From positions 398,009-462,008 of the forward strand of contig NZ_LT592171.1 in NCBI RefSeq assembly GCF_900088825.1: DNA of 64,000 nucleotides, in the 5' to 3' direction. Both the position numbers and the translations under genes were made by a program. The notes under the pieces are model-generated. The model worked only from the letters and a program-made list of their open reading frames with translations. It made no database searches and had not been told where the DNA came from. Shown here one piece after another: positions 37,484-52,408 of the stretch (positions are counted from its first letter, which is position 1; the number at the start of each line of letters is the position of its first letter). The stretch comes from Thiomonas delicata. GTDB lineage: Bacteria; Pseudomonadota; Gammaproteobacteria; Burkholderiales; Burkholderiaceae_C.

Positions 37484-38422
37484 ATGAACGATACCTTGCT
37501 CAAGTTCATGCTCGGCGCGGGTCATGTGCGCGGCGTGATCGTGCGCCTGCAGTCCAGCTGGGCAGAGATGCGCAGACGACGCCGGCATGCCGCCGTGGTG
37601 CAGGGCCTGCTCGGGGAGTTGACGGCGGCCTCCGCGCTGCTCGCCGGCAGCCTGAAATTCGATGGCACCCTGATTCTTCAAATCCAGGGCGACGGCCCGC
37701 TGCGGCTTGCGGTGGCGGAATGCCAGCCCGATTTCGGCCTGCGCGCAACGATGAAAATCGAGGGCCTGATCGAGCAGGAGGCGAGCTTGCGGGAACTGGC
37801 GAACGCGCACGGCATGGGGCGCTGCGTCATCACGCTCGATCCGCGCAAGCAACTCCCCGGTCAGCAGCCCTATCAGGGCATCGTGTCGCTGGCCGATGCC
37901 GAAGGCCGGGGGCTCGACAGCCTGACCCAAGTGCTGGAGCAGTACCTGGCCCGATCCGAGCAGATTCCCTCCTGGCTCATGCTCGCGTCGGACGAGCAGG
38001 CATCGTGCGGCTTGCTTCTGCAGCGCATGCCGGATACGGGCGGAAGCGCTGGCGCCGCCGCCAACCAGGCCGAGGCGGACGAGGATTTCTCGCGCGCCAT
38101 GCATCTGGCCTCGACCCTGGGGCGCGAGGAACTGCTGCGCGACAGCCCCGAGGACCTGCTGCGCAAATTGTTCTGGCAGGAAGAGCCGCGCATTTTCAAT
38201 CCGCAGTCGCCGCATTTCCACTGCACCTGTTCCAAGCTGCGCGTGGCCGACATGCTGCGCATGCTGGGGCGCGATGAAGTCGAGTCCGTGCTCAAGGAGC
38301 AGGGCGAGGTGGACGTGACCTGTGAGTTCTGCGGCGCACGCTATGGTTTCGATCTCGTGGATGCGGCCCAGCTGTTCCGTCCGGAGATCAACCAGCCGCC
38401 CGTGCCGACCCAGCGGCAGTAG
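37484..38422 (+). CDS. hslO: Redox-regulated chaperone Hsp33
   Basis: The product is 312 residues. The zinc-binding redox switch is C247-x-C249 (HCTCSK) and C280-x2-C283 (TCEFCGARY), with the N-terminal Hsp33 core (VRGVIVRLQSSW, LTAASALLAGSLKFDGTLILQIQGDGP). Oxidation and heat release zinc and activate its holdase function in the cytoplasm. The ATG at 37484 is preceded not by a normal leader but by the 78-bp repeat array, which is open in the same frame and could append an N-terminal extension or set translation by RNA structure. Confidence 0.95.
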   Translation: MNDTLLKFMLGAGHVRGVIVRLQSSWAEMRRRRRHAAVVQGLLGELTAASALLAGSLKFDGTLILQIQGDGPLRLAVAECQPDFGLRATMKIEGLIEQEASLRELANAHGMGRCVITLDPRKQLPGQQPYQGIVSLADAEGRGLDSLTQVLEQYLARSEQIPSWLMLASDEQASCGLLLQRMPDTGGSAGAAANQAEADEDFSRAMHLASTLGREELLRDSPEDLLRKLFWQEEPRIFNPQSPHFHCTCSKLRVADMLRMLGRDEVESVLKEQGEVDVTCEFCGARYGFDLVDAAQLFRPEINQPPVPTQRQ

Positions 38423-38440
38423 TTCGCCGTCCCCGCGGCG

Positions 38441-38788
38441 TCAACGCCGTGGGGCGGGCTTGGCGGCGCCAGGCATGGGTTGGGATGCGATCGGCGCCGG
38501 CGGCGGCATCGGACTCGATGCCGGCAGGATCTGCACGAAGATCTCGTCGGGTTTGACCATCCCCATCTCGCGCCGTGCGCGGTCCTGCACCGCCTGCATG
38601 CCGTGGCGCAGGTCGCGGGCTTCGTCTTCCAGCCGTTGGTTCTGTTCCCGCGCCTGTTCGTTGGCCTGGTATTGGGCGTCCAGGTTGGCGCGCAGCTGGC
38701 GCACCTGCGGCCAGCTGCGTTCGCCAAACCAGAGCGGCCACTGCAGCAGCAGCAGCACGGCCAGGAGAACCAGAGTGACCCAGCGCAT
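38441..38788 (-). CDS. ftsB: Cell division protein FtsB
   Basis: The product is 115 residues from the ATG at 38788; an in-frame ATG at 38815 would add nine. A single N-terminal membrane segment (VTLVLLAVLLLLQWPLWFG) is followed by a periplasmic coiled coil (QVRQLRANLDAQYQANEQAR) and RREMGMVKPDEIFVQ, the conserved FtsB end. The last 25 residues are proline-rich. FtsB links FtsL and FtsQ in the divisome. It lies 44 bases after eno, the common eno-ftsB pairing. Confidence 0.92.
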   Translation of the reverse strand: MRWVTLVLLAVLLLLQWPLWFGERSWPQVRQLRANLDAQYQANEQAREQNQRLEDEARDLRHGMQAVQDRARREMGMVKPDEIFVQILPASSPMPPPAPIASQPMPGAAKPAPRR

Positions 38789-38832
38789 CGCCCAAGCTTG
38801 CGAGAGCACAGGCACGACGGTCGATGCCGCGT

Positions 38833-40155
<1,323 letters not shown>

Positions 40156-40443
40156 TCAGGCGCCTTGCACCAGGATCATGCGCATCAGCGCGGCGCCTTC
40201 GCGGGCCTGGCGCGCTGCGCCGTATTCGGGGGAATCGTAAAAGCGGCGCGCCGTGTCCAGGTCGGGAAATTCGAGCACCACCACGCGTCCGGGTTGCCAA
40301 GGACCTTCCAGGGTCTCGACCGCACCGCCGCGCACGATGGGTTTGGCGCCATAGGCCTGCATGGCGATGGACGACAGGGTGCGGTACTGCGCGTATTGGA
40401 TTGGGTCGGTGACGTCGACGTCGGCGATGATGTAGGCGGCCAT
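40156..40443 (-). CDS. DUF1330 family protein
   Basis: The product is 95 residues. It has the dimeric alpha-beta-barrel pattern of DUF1330: MAAYIIADVDVTDPIQYAQY, a GGAVETLEG turn, VVVLEFPDLDTARRFYDSPEY and a final LMRMILVQGA strand. The fold is shared with small mono-oxygenases and cofactor-free enzymes, but no activity is established. It sits between kdsA (13 bases) and eno (39 bases), a conserved position in related genomes. Confidence 0.9.
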   Translation of the reverse strand: MAAYIIADVDVTDPIQYAQYRTLSSIAMQAYGAKPIVRGGAVETLEGPWQPGRVVVLEFPDLDTARRFYDSPEYGAARQAREGAALMRMILVQGA

Positions 40444-40456
40444 GAGCGGGTTTGAA

Positions 40457-41299
40457 TCAGTGCAGCAGGTTTTCGAGATAGCCACGGCGCTTGACCACCG
40501 CATCGATGTCCTTCAGATCCTCCAGCATGGCGCGCATATGCCGCAGCGGCATGGCATTGGGCCCGTCGGACAGAGCTTTCTCCGGGTCCGGATGGGTCTC
40601 GGCGAACAGCCCGGCGATGCCAGCGGCCACCGCCGCGCGCGCCAGGACCGGGACGAATTCGCGCTGCCCGCCGGACTTGTCGCCCATGCCGCCGGGTTGC
40701 TGCACCGAGTGGGTGGCGTCGAACACCACGGGGCAGCCGGTGTCGCGCATGATGGCCAGGGCGCGCATGTCCGACACCAGGGTGTTGTAGCCGAAGCTCA
40801 CGCCGCGTTCGCAGGCCATGATGCGCTGGTTGCCCACCGCGCGCGCCTTGTCGACCACGTTCTTCATGTCCCAGGGCGCGAGGAACTGGCCTTTCTTGAT
40901 GTTGACCGGCAGGCCCATACGGGCCACGTTCTGGATGAAATTGGTCTGCCGGCAGAGGAAGGCCGGGGTCTGCAGCACGTCCACCACCGCAGCCACCTCG
41001 GCCAGCGGCGTGTCCTCGTGCACGTCGGTGATGACGGGTACGCCGAGCTGCCGCTTCACCTCCGACAGGATGCGCAGGCCCTCATCCATGCCCAGCCCGC
41101 GGAAGGACTGGGCCGACGAGCGGTTGGCCTTGTCGAAGGACGACTTGAAGATGAATGGAATGCCCAGATCCTGGCAGATGGCCTTGAGCTCCCCCGCGGT
41201 GTCGATGGCGAGCTGCTCGCTTTCGATGACGCAGGGGCCGGCGATGAGGAACAGCGGCTTGTCGGGGCCGACTTCGAATCCGCACAGTTGCATGGCCAT
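40457..41299 (-). CDS. kdsA: 3-deoxy-8-phosphooctulonate synthase
   Basis: The product is 280 residues; a start at Met3 (41293) is also possible. Family motifs are [52 protein letters not shown] and THSVQQPGG. The enzyme condenses phosphoenolpyruvate and arabinose-5-phosphate to Kdo-8-phosphate for lipopolysaccharide. It starts 3 bases after pyrG and is clearly in the same operon, with eno supplying phosphoenolpyruvate downstream. Confidence 0.97.
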   Translation of the reverse strand: MAMQLCGFEVGPDKPLFLIAGPCVIESEQLAIDTAGELKAICQDLGIPFIFKSSFDKANRSSAQSFRGLGMDEGLRILSEVKRQLGVPVITDVHEDTPLAEVAAVVDVLQTPAFLCRQTNFIQNVARMGLPVNIKKGQFLAPWDMKNVVDKARAVGNQRIMACERGVSFGYNTLVSDMRALAIMRDTGCPVVFDATHSVQQPGGMGDKSGGQREFVPVLARAAVAAGIAGLFAETHPDPEKALSDGPNAMPLRHMRAMLEDLKDIDAVVKRRGYLENLLH

Positions 41300-41302
41300 G
41301 CC

Positions 41303-43929
<2,627 letters not shown>

Positions 43930-43951
43930 CGAAGGTCCGGATGGGAGGCTG

Positions 43952-46553
<2,602 letters not shown>

Positions 46554-46561
<8 letters not shown>

Positions 46562-47586
46562 TTGATGATAAATTGTCTAATATTTTCGGAGTTTGTCTAA
46601 TACGCTGAGGCGGCTGGGCCACTGTAGTCTCGAACTGTCGCAGGTACCGCAGGGTCATCGCCATCGTGCTGTGGCCGCCGAGCGCCTGTGGGTCCAGCCC
46701 CTGCTTCTTGGCGTCCGTGAGGCATTTGGCGCGGATGTCGTGCGGCGTCGTGTCATTGACTCCGGCTTTTTCAGCCGCCAGCTTGTACATGTCGTACGCC
46801 GTCTTGTAGGCGTACTTTTTCCCCCGCGCACGGTGCACAGGATCGTCTCCCCACGTATCTTTCGAGGCAGCGCTGCAGCCGCGTCCAGCGCCTCGCGAAG
46901 GTCGGGAGTCATCGCGATCAGGACCTTCTTGTCGGTCTTGTCTTGCTGCACGAACACACCTTCATCGGACACGTCTGCGTGCGTCATCGACAGCACGTCC
47001 TCGATGCGCTGGCCGGTGAGATACATCAGGTCGAGCATGACCCGCAGATCGGGGCTACCGCACTCCCAGATCGCTCGGTACTCTGCGTCCGACACGTACC
47101 TGCCACGCCTCGCCTCGGCCAGCCGGGGAATGCCCACGCAAGGGTTCGAGTCGACGTAGCCATGAGGTAGTCCGTATTCGAAAATCTGGCAAAGCACCGC
47201 GATTCTGCGGTTACACATATTGGGGGTTTTCGCCCAAGCGATCTGAGCCTGCTTGATGTGCGCGGGCGTGATGTCGCGAGGGTCCGCATCGCGGAACACC
47301 TCGAGCAGCTTGTTCTTGACGATCGTGTACTGCTCGACCGTGTTCGCAGACTTGCCGTGCAGGATGCGTGAGGCATCGCCGCATTGATGAGCTCGATCAT
47401 CCTCCCAGATCCGCTCGTTTTTGTCCTGGAGGCGACCAGGTCGGCGTGCATCACGAGGGCTTTGTGCAGGTCGTCGCTAAGGCGTGTCCACTTGTTGCCT
47501 TTCACGTACCAGTACGCCCCATGCTTGAGATACATGCACGGGGGCAGCATCGACTGCTTTTTTCGGGGTTTTGCCATAGCTCGCAT
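46554..47586 (-). pseudogene. Phage/island tyrosine integrase, interrupted by two frameshifts
   Basis: Three consecutive reading frames give one integrase. The N-terminal part (from the ATG at 47586: MYLKHGAYWYVKGNKW) runs to about 47370. The core-binding and catalytic part (AHIKQAQIAWAKTPNMCNRR, then YLTGQRIEDVLSM with the first Arg) ends near 46825. The third part carries HDIRAKCLTDAKK and LGGHSTMAMTLRYLR (His, Arg, His and the Tyr nucleophile). The second shift lies in a T5-C5 run (46816-46825), so a one-base indel or sequencing error is enough. If both shifts are errors, all catalytic residues are present. It starts inside the DUF4224 stop (TGATG) and runs into mutS. Confidence 0.88.
46573..46601. 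repeat. Two direct TTGTCTAAT repeats at the mutS/integrase junction
   Basis: TTGTCTAAT occurs at 46573-46581 and 46593-46601, exactly 20 bases apart, within the last codons of the integrase and immediately upstream of mutS. The position, at the integrase end facing the chromosome, fits an attachment-site or integrase arm-binding region. Confidence 0.45.
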
Positions 47587-47813
47587 CATAGGTGGAGAGT
47601 CGGTTCTTTCTTGGGCCGGAGCGCCTTGGCCACGGCCGCGCCGTTGGCGCCAAGCAGCGACTCGATGACAACGGCGTGCACGCGAGGCCACGCGTCACGC
47701 GCGACGATGTGCGGGATGCCCTGCGACTTCAGCCAGCGCGCGATGGCGTCCGGGCGCTTCAGCCCTGTGAGGGCGCACAGGTCTTCGCGCGACAGTAGCG
47801 GTAGGGTTGACAT
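47586..47813 (-). CDS. DUF4224 family phage protein
   Basis: The product is 75 residues: LLSREDLCALTGLKRPDAIARW, then LKSQGIPHIVARDAWPRVHA. This is the DUF4224 pattern, a small winged-helix or excisionase-like protein typically encoded directly before phage integrases. It is coupled to the integrase by a TGATG overlap. By analogy it may help direct integration or excision; this is not shown here. Confidence 0.8.
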   Translation of the reverse strand: MSTLPLLSREDLCALTGLKRPDAIARWLKSQGIPHIVARDAWPRVHAVVIESLLGANGAAVAKALRPKKEPTLHL

Positions 47814-47849
47814 GCTGCTGAAACGTGTCGAAAGGGAGCACCACCGCGG

Positions 47850-48188
47850 GTGCGACCTACACCACAGTCAGCCCCCTACTTTCAAAGCCCCCAGCCTGCC
47901 CGATGCCCACTTACGACGCCACGGGAAACGGAGGTGCTGTCCTGGCTTTCCAAGGGGAAGACTAACCGCGATATCGGCGACATCCTTGGCATGAGCCCGC
48001 GCACTGTGAATAAGCACCTTGAGCATGTATTCAAAAAGCTTGGTGTGGAAACCCGTGCCGCGGCTGCAGCGCTGGCCAGCAGCGGGCATTGGGTGGTTGA
48101 TGCCGAGGTCGAGACGCCTACGGGCACGTCGTCATGGCCGACAAGGCAGCGCGATCCTGCCAACTCTGGTTTGGATGAATGGAAGTGA
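47850..48188 (+). CDS. Orphan LuxR/GerE-type DNA-binding protein
   Basis: The product is 112 residues from a GTG at 47850, with GGGAG about 12 bases upstream. Residues about 20-75 are a complete LuxR-type helix-turn-helix: LTTPRETEVLSWLSKGKTNR, then DIGDILGMSPRTVNKHLEHV and FKKLGVETRAAAA. There is no receiver or autoinducer domain, so it is either a stand-alone GerE-like regulator or the surviving C-terminus of a larger response regulator. It diverges from the DUF4224 gene in the accessory region. Confidence 0.65.
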   Translation: MRPTPQSAPYFQSPQPARCPLTTPRETEVLSWLSKGKTNRDIGDILGMSPRTVNKHLEHVFKKLGVETRAAAAALASSGHWVVDAEVETPTGTSSWPTRQRDPANSGLDEWK

Positions 48189-48583
48189 CCCTGGTGGTCG
48201 GGTCCCAAATGAGATGGAGCGAAGGACCTGTCTCGAAACTCCGAACCTGAGTCATTGTGTTAGGCAAGTGGGTCACGGAAGTATGCATTTGGTAATCCCA
48301 GGTCGTGCCGCGTGGAGTTTTCCGTCGGGAAGTTCGCATCGCGCGGCGCCGGGCACGGCGCTGCCAACTTGCTGATGAAGGGTGGCGGCGGGTTGACTGT
48401 GAGCGCTACTTACCCTACTTACCGACTTGGTTGTATCAGAATGCAGTGGGCCAAACTTGGGGTGTATGCCGGCCCGATACCCGACGGCTTCCCACACTGG
48501 GCGGCTGGAATGGCACCTTAGCGGATCCGGTCAGCATGGCGATGGTCGTGGCCGGCCATCGCTCGGTGCAGAGACTCAATGAC
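48189..48583. other. No supportable gene
   Basis: About 395 bases with lower GC and no recognisable product on either strand. Short open frames are present but lack ribosome-binding sites and family features. It is likely decayed island DNA. Confidence 0.5.
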
Positions 48584-48907
48584 TTACCCATTGACCGGGG
48601 AACCTGCCACGTAGGCATACACGGGATGGTTGATCATGCCGGCAGGGGCTAGGCGCTCGAGATTGACGCGGGCGTCATCGGCATGCGGGCCGTCGAACTC
48701 GTAGGCGAAGCTTTTGCCGTGATCCTTGAACTCGATGCTGTGACCCCATTTCGCGTTGATGGAGTCGGTGTTCGGGGTGATCGTGACGACGCGGCTGGCG
48801 ACGGAATCGGGCACCGGGGTGCCAAGTAGCCGAGCGGGTATGGCGGCTTGCGCGCTCACGGCAGTGGCGAAGCCGGCAATGGCGAGAAGGGCTGAGAATT
48901 TGTTCAT
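48584..48907 (-). CDS. CzcE-like periplasmic metal-binding protein
   Basis: The product is 107 residues. The ATG at 48907 has GGAG upstream. A signal peptide (MNKFSALLAIAGFATAVSAQA) is followed by a small beta-sandwich domain: LLGTPVPDSVASRVVTITPN, INAKWGHSIEFKDHGKSFAY, EFDGP and LAPAGMINHPVYAYVA. This layout matches the CzcE family, whose members bind Cu(II) and other heavy metals in the periplasm. No resistance operon is adjacent, so it may be a stray component carried by the island. Confidence 0.65.
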   Translation of the reverse strand: MNKFSALLAIAGFATAVSAQAAIPARLLGTPVPDSVASRVVTITPNTDSINAKWGHSIEFKDHGKSFAYEFDGPHADDARVNLERLAPAGMINHPVYAYVAGSPVNG

Positions 48908-49263
48908 GATCAACTCCAGGAAAGTGGGGCCAGGCCCCGGTTGCTGAACACCGCGGTATCGAAAGCATCGCGGACGAATGCAGTGTTCGCCTGGTGCCTT
49001 AAATCAAACTTAGGGGAGTATTGCGCCGGATGCTGTCATGGGTATGCATGCAATGGTTTGCCGAAGGCTGCAAAACGCGCTACGCCCCTTGATTTTGTGG
49101 GGGCGCGACGCATTGCGCGTCAGCGCGGTGTCGGGAGCTAACCGGATGACCAGCATGCGCAGTTCATCGTCATGCGCAGAACCGTCAAGAGCGCGCTACC
49201 AGGCGAGGAGGCGTGTCAACACGGCTGATCTACAGACCGAAGCGGCTCAAGCTGACTCGACGC
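48908..49263. other. No supportable gene
   Basis: About 355 bases between the CzcE-like gene and the PhyH-type gene. No coding frame with family features, tRNA or strong hairpin is seen. The promoter of the CzcE-like gene should be at its left end. Confidence 0.5.
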
Positions 49264-50031
49264 TCAAGCACGTGATATCGCTTTGATCCAACCTTTCGAC
49301 CTGTAGCGCAGCTTTTGCGTCAAAGTTCGTGGTGTGGCAAATTGCAGGATCCATGCGGTGCGTTGCTGATCGGAGGTGTTCGGACCGCTGCCATGCAGAA
49401 GCCGCGGATGGTGGAGGATGGCACCACCGCAGGCGATGGGCACGTCCATCGCGGCCGATTCATCGAAGCCGGTAGCCATGACGTAGTGGGTGTCGGCCTT
49501 GCCAGGAATGATCTGGTGCTCGAAATTCTTGCCGCCATGGGTCCCCGGGATGTAACGCATGGCGCCACCCATGAGTGGCACGTCAGCCATTGGAATCCAG
49601 AAATGGACGCGGTGGGTGTTGCGGTAGGGCTCTCCCTTTTCGTAATAGGTGTCCTGGTGCCAGCGCGTGCCCGCGCCGATGCCTGCAGTCTTGCGAATGA
49701 CGTGGTCGAAAACGAATTCCATCGGCATGCCAAGGAGATTGGCGGCATAAATCTCACACAGCTGGAAGACTTCGCTTGCCATGAGGCGAGGTTCAAGCTG
49801 CGCGGTTCCGAGGATTTCGACCGACGTCGCACGATCATCGTCCCGCAGCTGAGTCCAATCGTCGGGGCCTGACGCGATTTTTTCCATCAATAACGCATCA
49901 AGAAGACGCTCAACTTCCGCGATCGCCTCCCGGCGAAAAAGACCAGGCACGGCGAGATAGCCAAGCTGCTTCCAGGCCGTTCGGTCATCGCTGGTCGGTA
50001 GAGGTAATGACGTAGGCACGGTAATCCTCAT
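49264..50031 (-). CDS. Phytanoyl-CoA dioxygenase (PhyH) family Fe(II)/2-oxoglutarate enzyme
   Basis: The product is 255 residues from the ATG at 50031. The iron site is RWHQDTYYEKG (His-x-Asp) with the distal His in ILHHPRLLHGSGPN and the 2-oxoglutarate-binding Arg in QQRTAWILQF. An N-terminal helix bundle (WKQLGYLAVPGLFRREAIAE) is typical. PhyH-like enzymes hydroxylate small molecules or natural products; no neighbour points to a substrate. It lies in the accessory region with degraded genes on both sides, so it may be a transferred orphan. Confidence 0.85.
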   Translation of the reverse strand: MRITVPTSLPLPTSDDRTAWKQLGYLAVPGLFRREAIAEVERLLDALLMEKIASGPDDWTQLRDDDRATSVEILGTAQLEPRLMASEVFQLCEIYAANLLGMPMEFVFDHVIRKTAGIGAGTRWHQDTYYEKGEPYRNTHRVHFWIPMADVPLMGGAMRYIPGTHGGKNFEHQIIPGKADTHYVMATGFDESAAMDVPIACGGAILHHPRLLHGSGPNTSDQQRTAWILQFATPRTLTQKLRYRSKGWIKAISRA

Positions 50032-50189
50032 GAGATTTCTGTTTGGGTCGGCTTTGCGTCTCGGGGTGCGAGCGTGATGCGTCGCAATAACTGGACCAAG
50101 CGGCGGCCTTTTCATGTGGGGTTTAGAAGATCTTCGTGTCTGGTTCGCTGTCTTAGCGTATCAAACTTGGTGCGGTCAGCACGGGTATT

Positions 50190-50625
50190 GTGCGAAGCAG
50201 CGCTGGCGTTCATCGGCGCAAGCCAGGCGTTGTGCAGGACTGCGCGCGCGACATGATCGCTGCGCACACAGGTCTGAAGGTGTGACCTATGTTCAGGACG
50301 GATACTTCTCTGCCGCACAGACGGACGCTGTCTTGCGGCATGAGCGCAGTCGCAGGCGCGATTGGTTTTCGTGGCCATGGGCGTGCCCCGGCAGGAGCAG
50401 TTCATCCACAAGCATGGCGATGAATTGGGCGCCACGGTGCGCCCTGGCGTCGGAGCCTTGTTCGATTTTTTCCGGCTCGATGCTGCGGGCGCCATGGCTT
50501 GTGCGCAGGCTGGGGGAGCTTACGGTCTGATGATGGAGCCGCGCCGCCTGTTCAGGCGGTAGGTACTGGGTAACCCACAATTCCTCGCCCGTGTCATGTG
50601 GCGACGCATGCGGAGTCGCATGGCC
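50190..50625 (+). pseudogene. Decayed WecG/TagA/CpsF-family glycosyltransferase remnant
   Basis: Pieces of one protein appear in shifting frames: ALAFIGASQALC, then MIAAHTGLKV, QDGYFSAAQTDAV, then VFVAMGVPRQEQFIHKHGDE, PGVGALFDFF, SMLRAPWLVRRLG, and finally MMEPRRLFRR with a GNPQFLARV-like stretch after a stop. These are the order and motifs of the C-terminal half of WecG/TagA UDP-sugar transferases, which act in exopolysaccharide or teichoic acid synthesis. At least three or four frameshifts and the missing N-terminus make it non-functional. Confidence 0.75.
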
Positions 50626-50930
50626 TTGACCCAAGGTCCACTCTCGGGCTGATCGTGCGGTACGTCCGGGCGATTCGTTGGGGGACGTCTACGCCAGACA
50701 TGTCGAATTTGTGTAATTGTCGAGAAATTTCCTGGATATTTGCCAAATGATGTAGGAAATTTCCTAGAAGAAATCCATCATCTACCTACCCAAGCATGAT
50801 CATTCCTACTCGTACGATTCGATACTTCTGAGTTTCTGTTCCAACTCGCCCTGTTGACGCACTTAGGTCGATGATCGCGTTGACCGATTTGGCGAGACAG
50901 CTATTCAGTGCGCGTCTCCAAGGATTTCTC
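50626..50930. other. AT-richer leader region of the downstream exported protein
   Basis: About 305 bases with no gene. The GC content drops, and two AAATTT-centred elements, described separately, lie about 165-210 bases before the next start codon. This is probably promoter and leader DNA for the gene at 50931. Confidence 0.5.
50724..50766. promoter_or_regulatory. Two helically phased AAATTT-centred elements, possible operator
   Basis: GAAATTTCCT lies at 50724-50733, and the perfect 14-bp palindrome TAGGAAATTTCCTA at 50753-50766. The AAATTT centres are 32 bases apart, about three helical turns. They lie upstream of the exported-protein gene at 50931 in otherwise GC-rich DNA. The binding protein is unknown. 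Confidence 0.4.
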
Positions 50931-52073
50931 ATGCGCCATTTCTTGCGTGTTTCTGTTTTTTTTCTGGTATCAGCTACGAGTTCTTGTGGCGGGGGTGGCA
51001 CCAACACGACTGCCGCTGCCCTAAGCGGCAACGATGCTTACGCCGCCACCGTAACGAGCGCGGCGAGCGCTGGCAGCGGAACTCCAGCAGCGGCAGCTCC
51101 GGCGTCATCACTCTACCGTGTGTTCTCACCGCAGAGTTTTTGGTATCAACCCATTCCGGCCAATGCGCCACTGAATCCCAATTCGGCAGCCTACGTCCAG
51201 AACCTGGTGAGTCAGGTCCAGACCTACTACGGCAACGTCAACCTCAACACCACCAATTACGCCAGCCCGATCTACTTCGTCCAGACCGTCGGTGGCTCGT
51301 CCTCGGTGACTTGGGTCAATGGCACGCCTGTCTATCCGGTCAGCAAACGGGTGAACGTCGGATTCTGGGATTGCCAGAATAAGGGTTGGACCGATCCGAA
51401 CCTGGTGGCGCAGTGGCAAGGGGTACCGATTCCGGCGGGTGCGACGCCTGCGGGAGGAACCGACAGCGAAATGTCCATCTACGACCTCAGCACGCACACG
51501 CTGTGGGAATTCTGGGTTACACGCCAGGTCAACGGTCAGTGGCAGGCCTGCTGGGGCGGGCGGCTGCAGAACACGGATCAGAACATCGGGGCCTTCCCCA
51601 ACCCTTACGGGACCACCGCAACCGGGCTGCCCTTCATCGGCGGCGAGATCTCGGCCGAGGATCTGGCCGGTGGGTCGATCAACCACGCCATGGGCATCTC
51701 GCTCGTCAACGTGGAGAACTGGAACATTTTCTCTTGGCCAGCCACCCGCTCGGATGGCCATAACCCGACCAACGTACCGAACCTGATTCCCGAAGGCACG
51801 CGTTTGCGGCTGGACCCGAGTGTGAACGTTGACGCGCTGAACCTCACTCCGGTCGGCCGCATGATCGCCAAGGCGGCGCAGACCTACGGCTTCGTGGTCT
51901 GGGACAAGGCCGGCGCACTATCACTGCGTATGGTCAACCCTGCCAGCTACAAGCCCGCTGGAATGACCGACCCCTATCCTGCGTTGTTCGGCGGCCTGCC
52001 GTCCTATCAGGTTCTGCAGAATTTTCCCTGGAACAAGCTGCAGGTGATGCCCAACAATTACGCCAAACCCTGA
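50931..52073 (+). CDS. Exported protein of unknown family, probable lipoprotein
   Basis: The product is 380 residues. The ATG at 50931 follows AAGGAT; an in-frame ATG at 50871 would add 20. An N-terminal signal (FLRVSVFFLVSATSSCGGGG) has a possible lipidation Cys at 19, then an Ala/Thr-rich linker to about 65. The globular part has conserved-looking blocks (SPQSFWYQPIPANAPLNPNS, VPIPAGATPAGGTDSEMSIY, LWEFWVTRQVNGQWQACWGG, NHAMGISL and PEGTRLRLDPSVNVDALNL) that I associate with uncharacterised secreted proteins in actinobacteria and other phyla. Function is unknown; a glycan-related role is suggested only by the nearby glycosyltransferase remnant. Confidence 0.75.
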   Translation: MRHFLRVSVFFLVSATSSCGGGGTNTTAAALSGNDAYAATVTSAASAGSGTPAAAAPASSLYRVFSPQSFWYQPIPANAPLNPNSAAYVQNLVSQVQTYYGNVNLNTTNYASPIYFVQTVGGSSSVTWVNGTPVYPVSKRVNVGFWDCQNKGWTDPNLVAQWQGVPIPAGATPAGGTDSEMSIYDLSTHTLWEFWVTRQVNGQWQACWGGRLQNTDQNIGAFPNPYGTTATGLPFIGGEISAEDLAGGSINHAMGISLVNVENWNIFSWPATRSDGHNPTNVPNLIPEGTRLRLDPSVNVDALNLTPVGRMIAKAAQTYGFVVWDKAGALSLRMVNPASYKPAGMTDPYPALFGGLPSYQVLQNFPWNKLQVMPNNYAKP

Positions 52074-52085
52074 GCGCCTTGCCCC

Positions 52086-52349
52086 ATGGCCGGTGAGCGC
52101 CTTTGGGTTCCGGCGACCAATCTGGGCGACAGCGCCGTGCTGTTGCCGCTTGCCTTGGTCATCCTGGCCTGGATCAGTCCGAGCGCCTGGCGGCTCAGCT
52201 CTGCTCTGGGGGGCTTGCTCGCCGCAGATATGGTCCTTGTGGCGCTGACCAAGATTGCTTGCATGGGATGGGGTTTGCATCCTCCTGCAATTGCTGCAGC
52301 CTACGGAGGATGCTTGAAGATTGCGCGACCACCGTCCACGAACCGTTAG
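52086..52349 (+). pseudogene. N-terminal fragment of a PAP2-type membrane phosphatase
   Basis: The open frame is 87 residues. Residues 11-62 (TNLGDSAVLLPLALVILAWI, then ALGGLLAADMVLVALTKIAC and MGWGL) resemble the first two membrane helices of PAP2-like proteins of the exopolysaccharide type, which continue into a GISGHA catalytic block. That block is absent here and the frame changes to unrelated sequence. It lies 12 bases after the exported-protein gene. It is probably truncated and inactive. Confidence 0.45.
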
Positions 52350-52408
52350 GAGACACGCATGTGCTGACCTGCTGCGAGGCGTTCGTCGACCAGGGGCAGC
52401 AAGCGCGT

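Noticed and set aside
46816-46825. Programmed frameshift in the integrase
   Set aside because: Phage tyrosine integrases are not known to use one, and there is a second frameshift upstream. Indel or sequence error is simpler.
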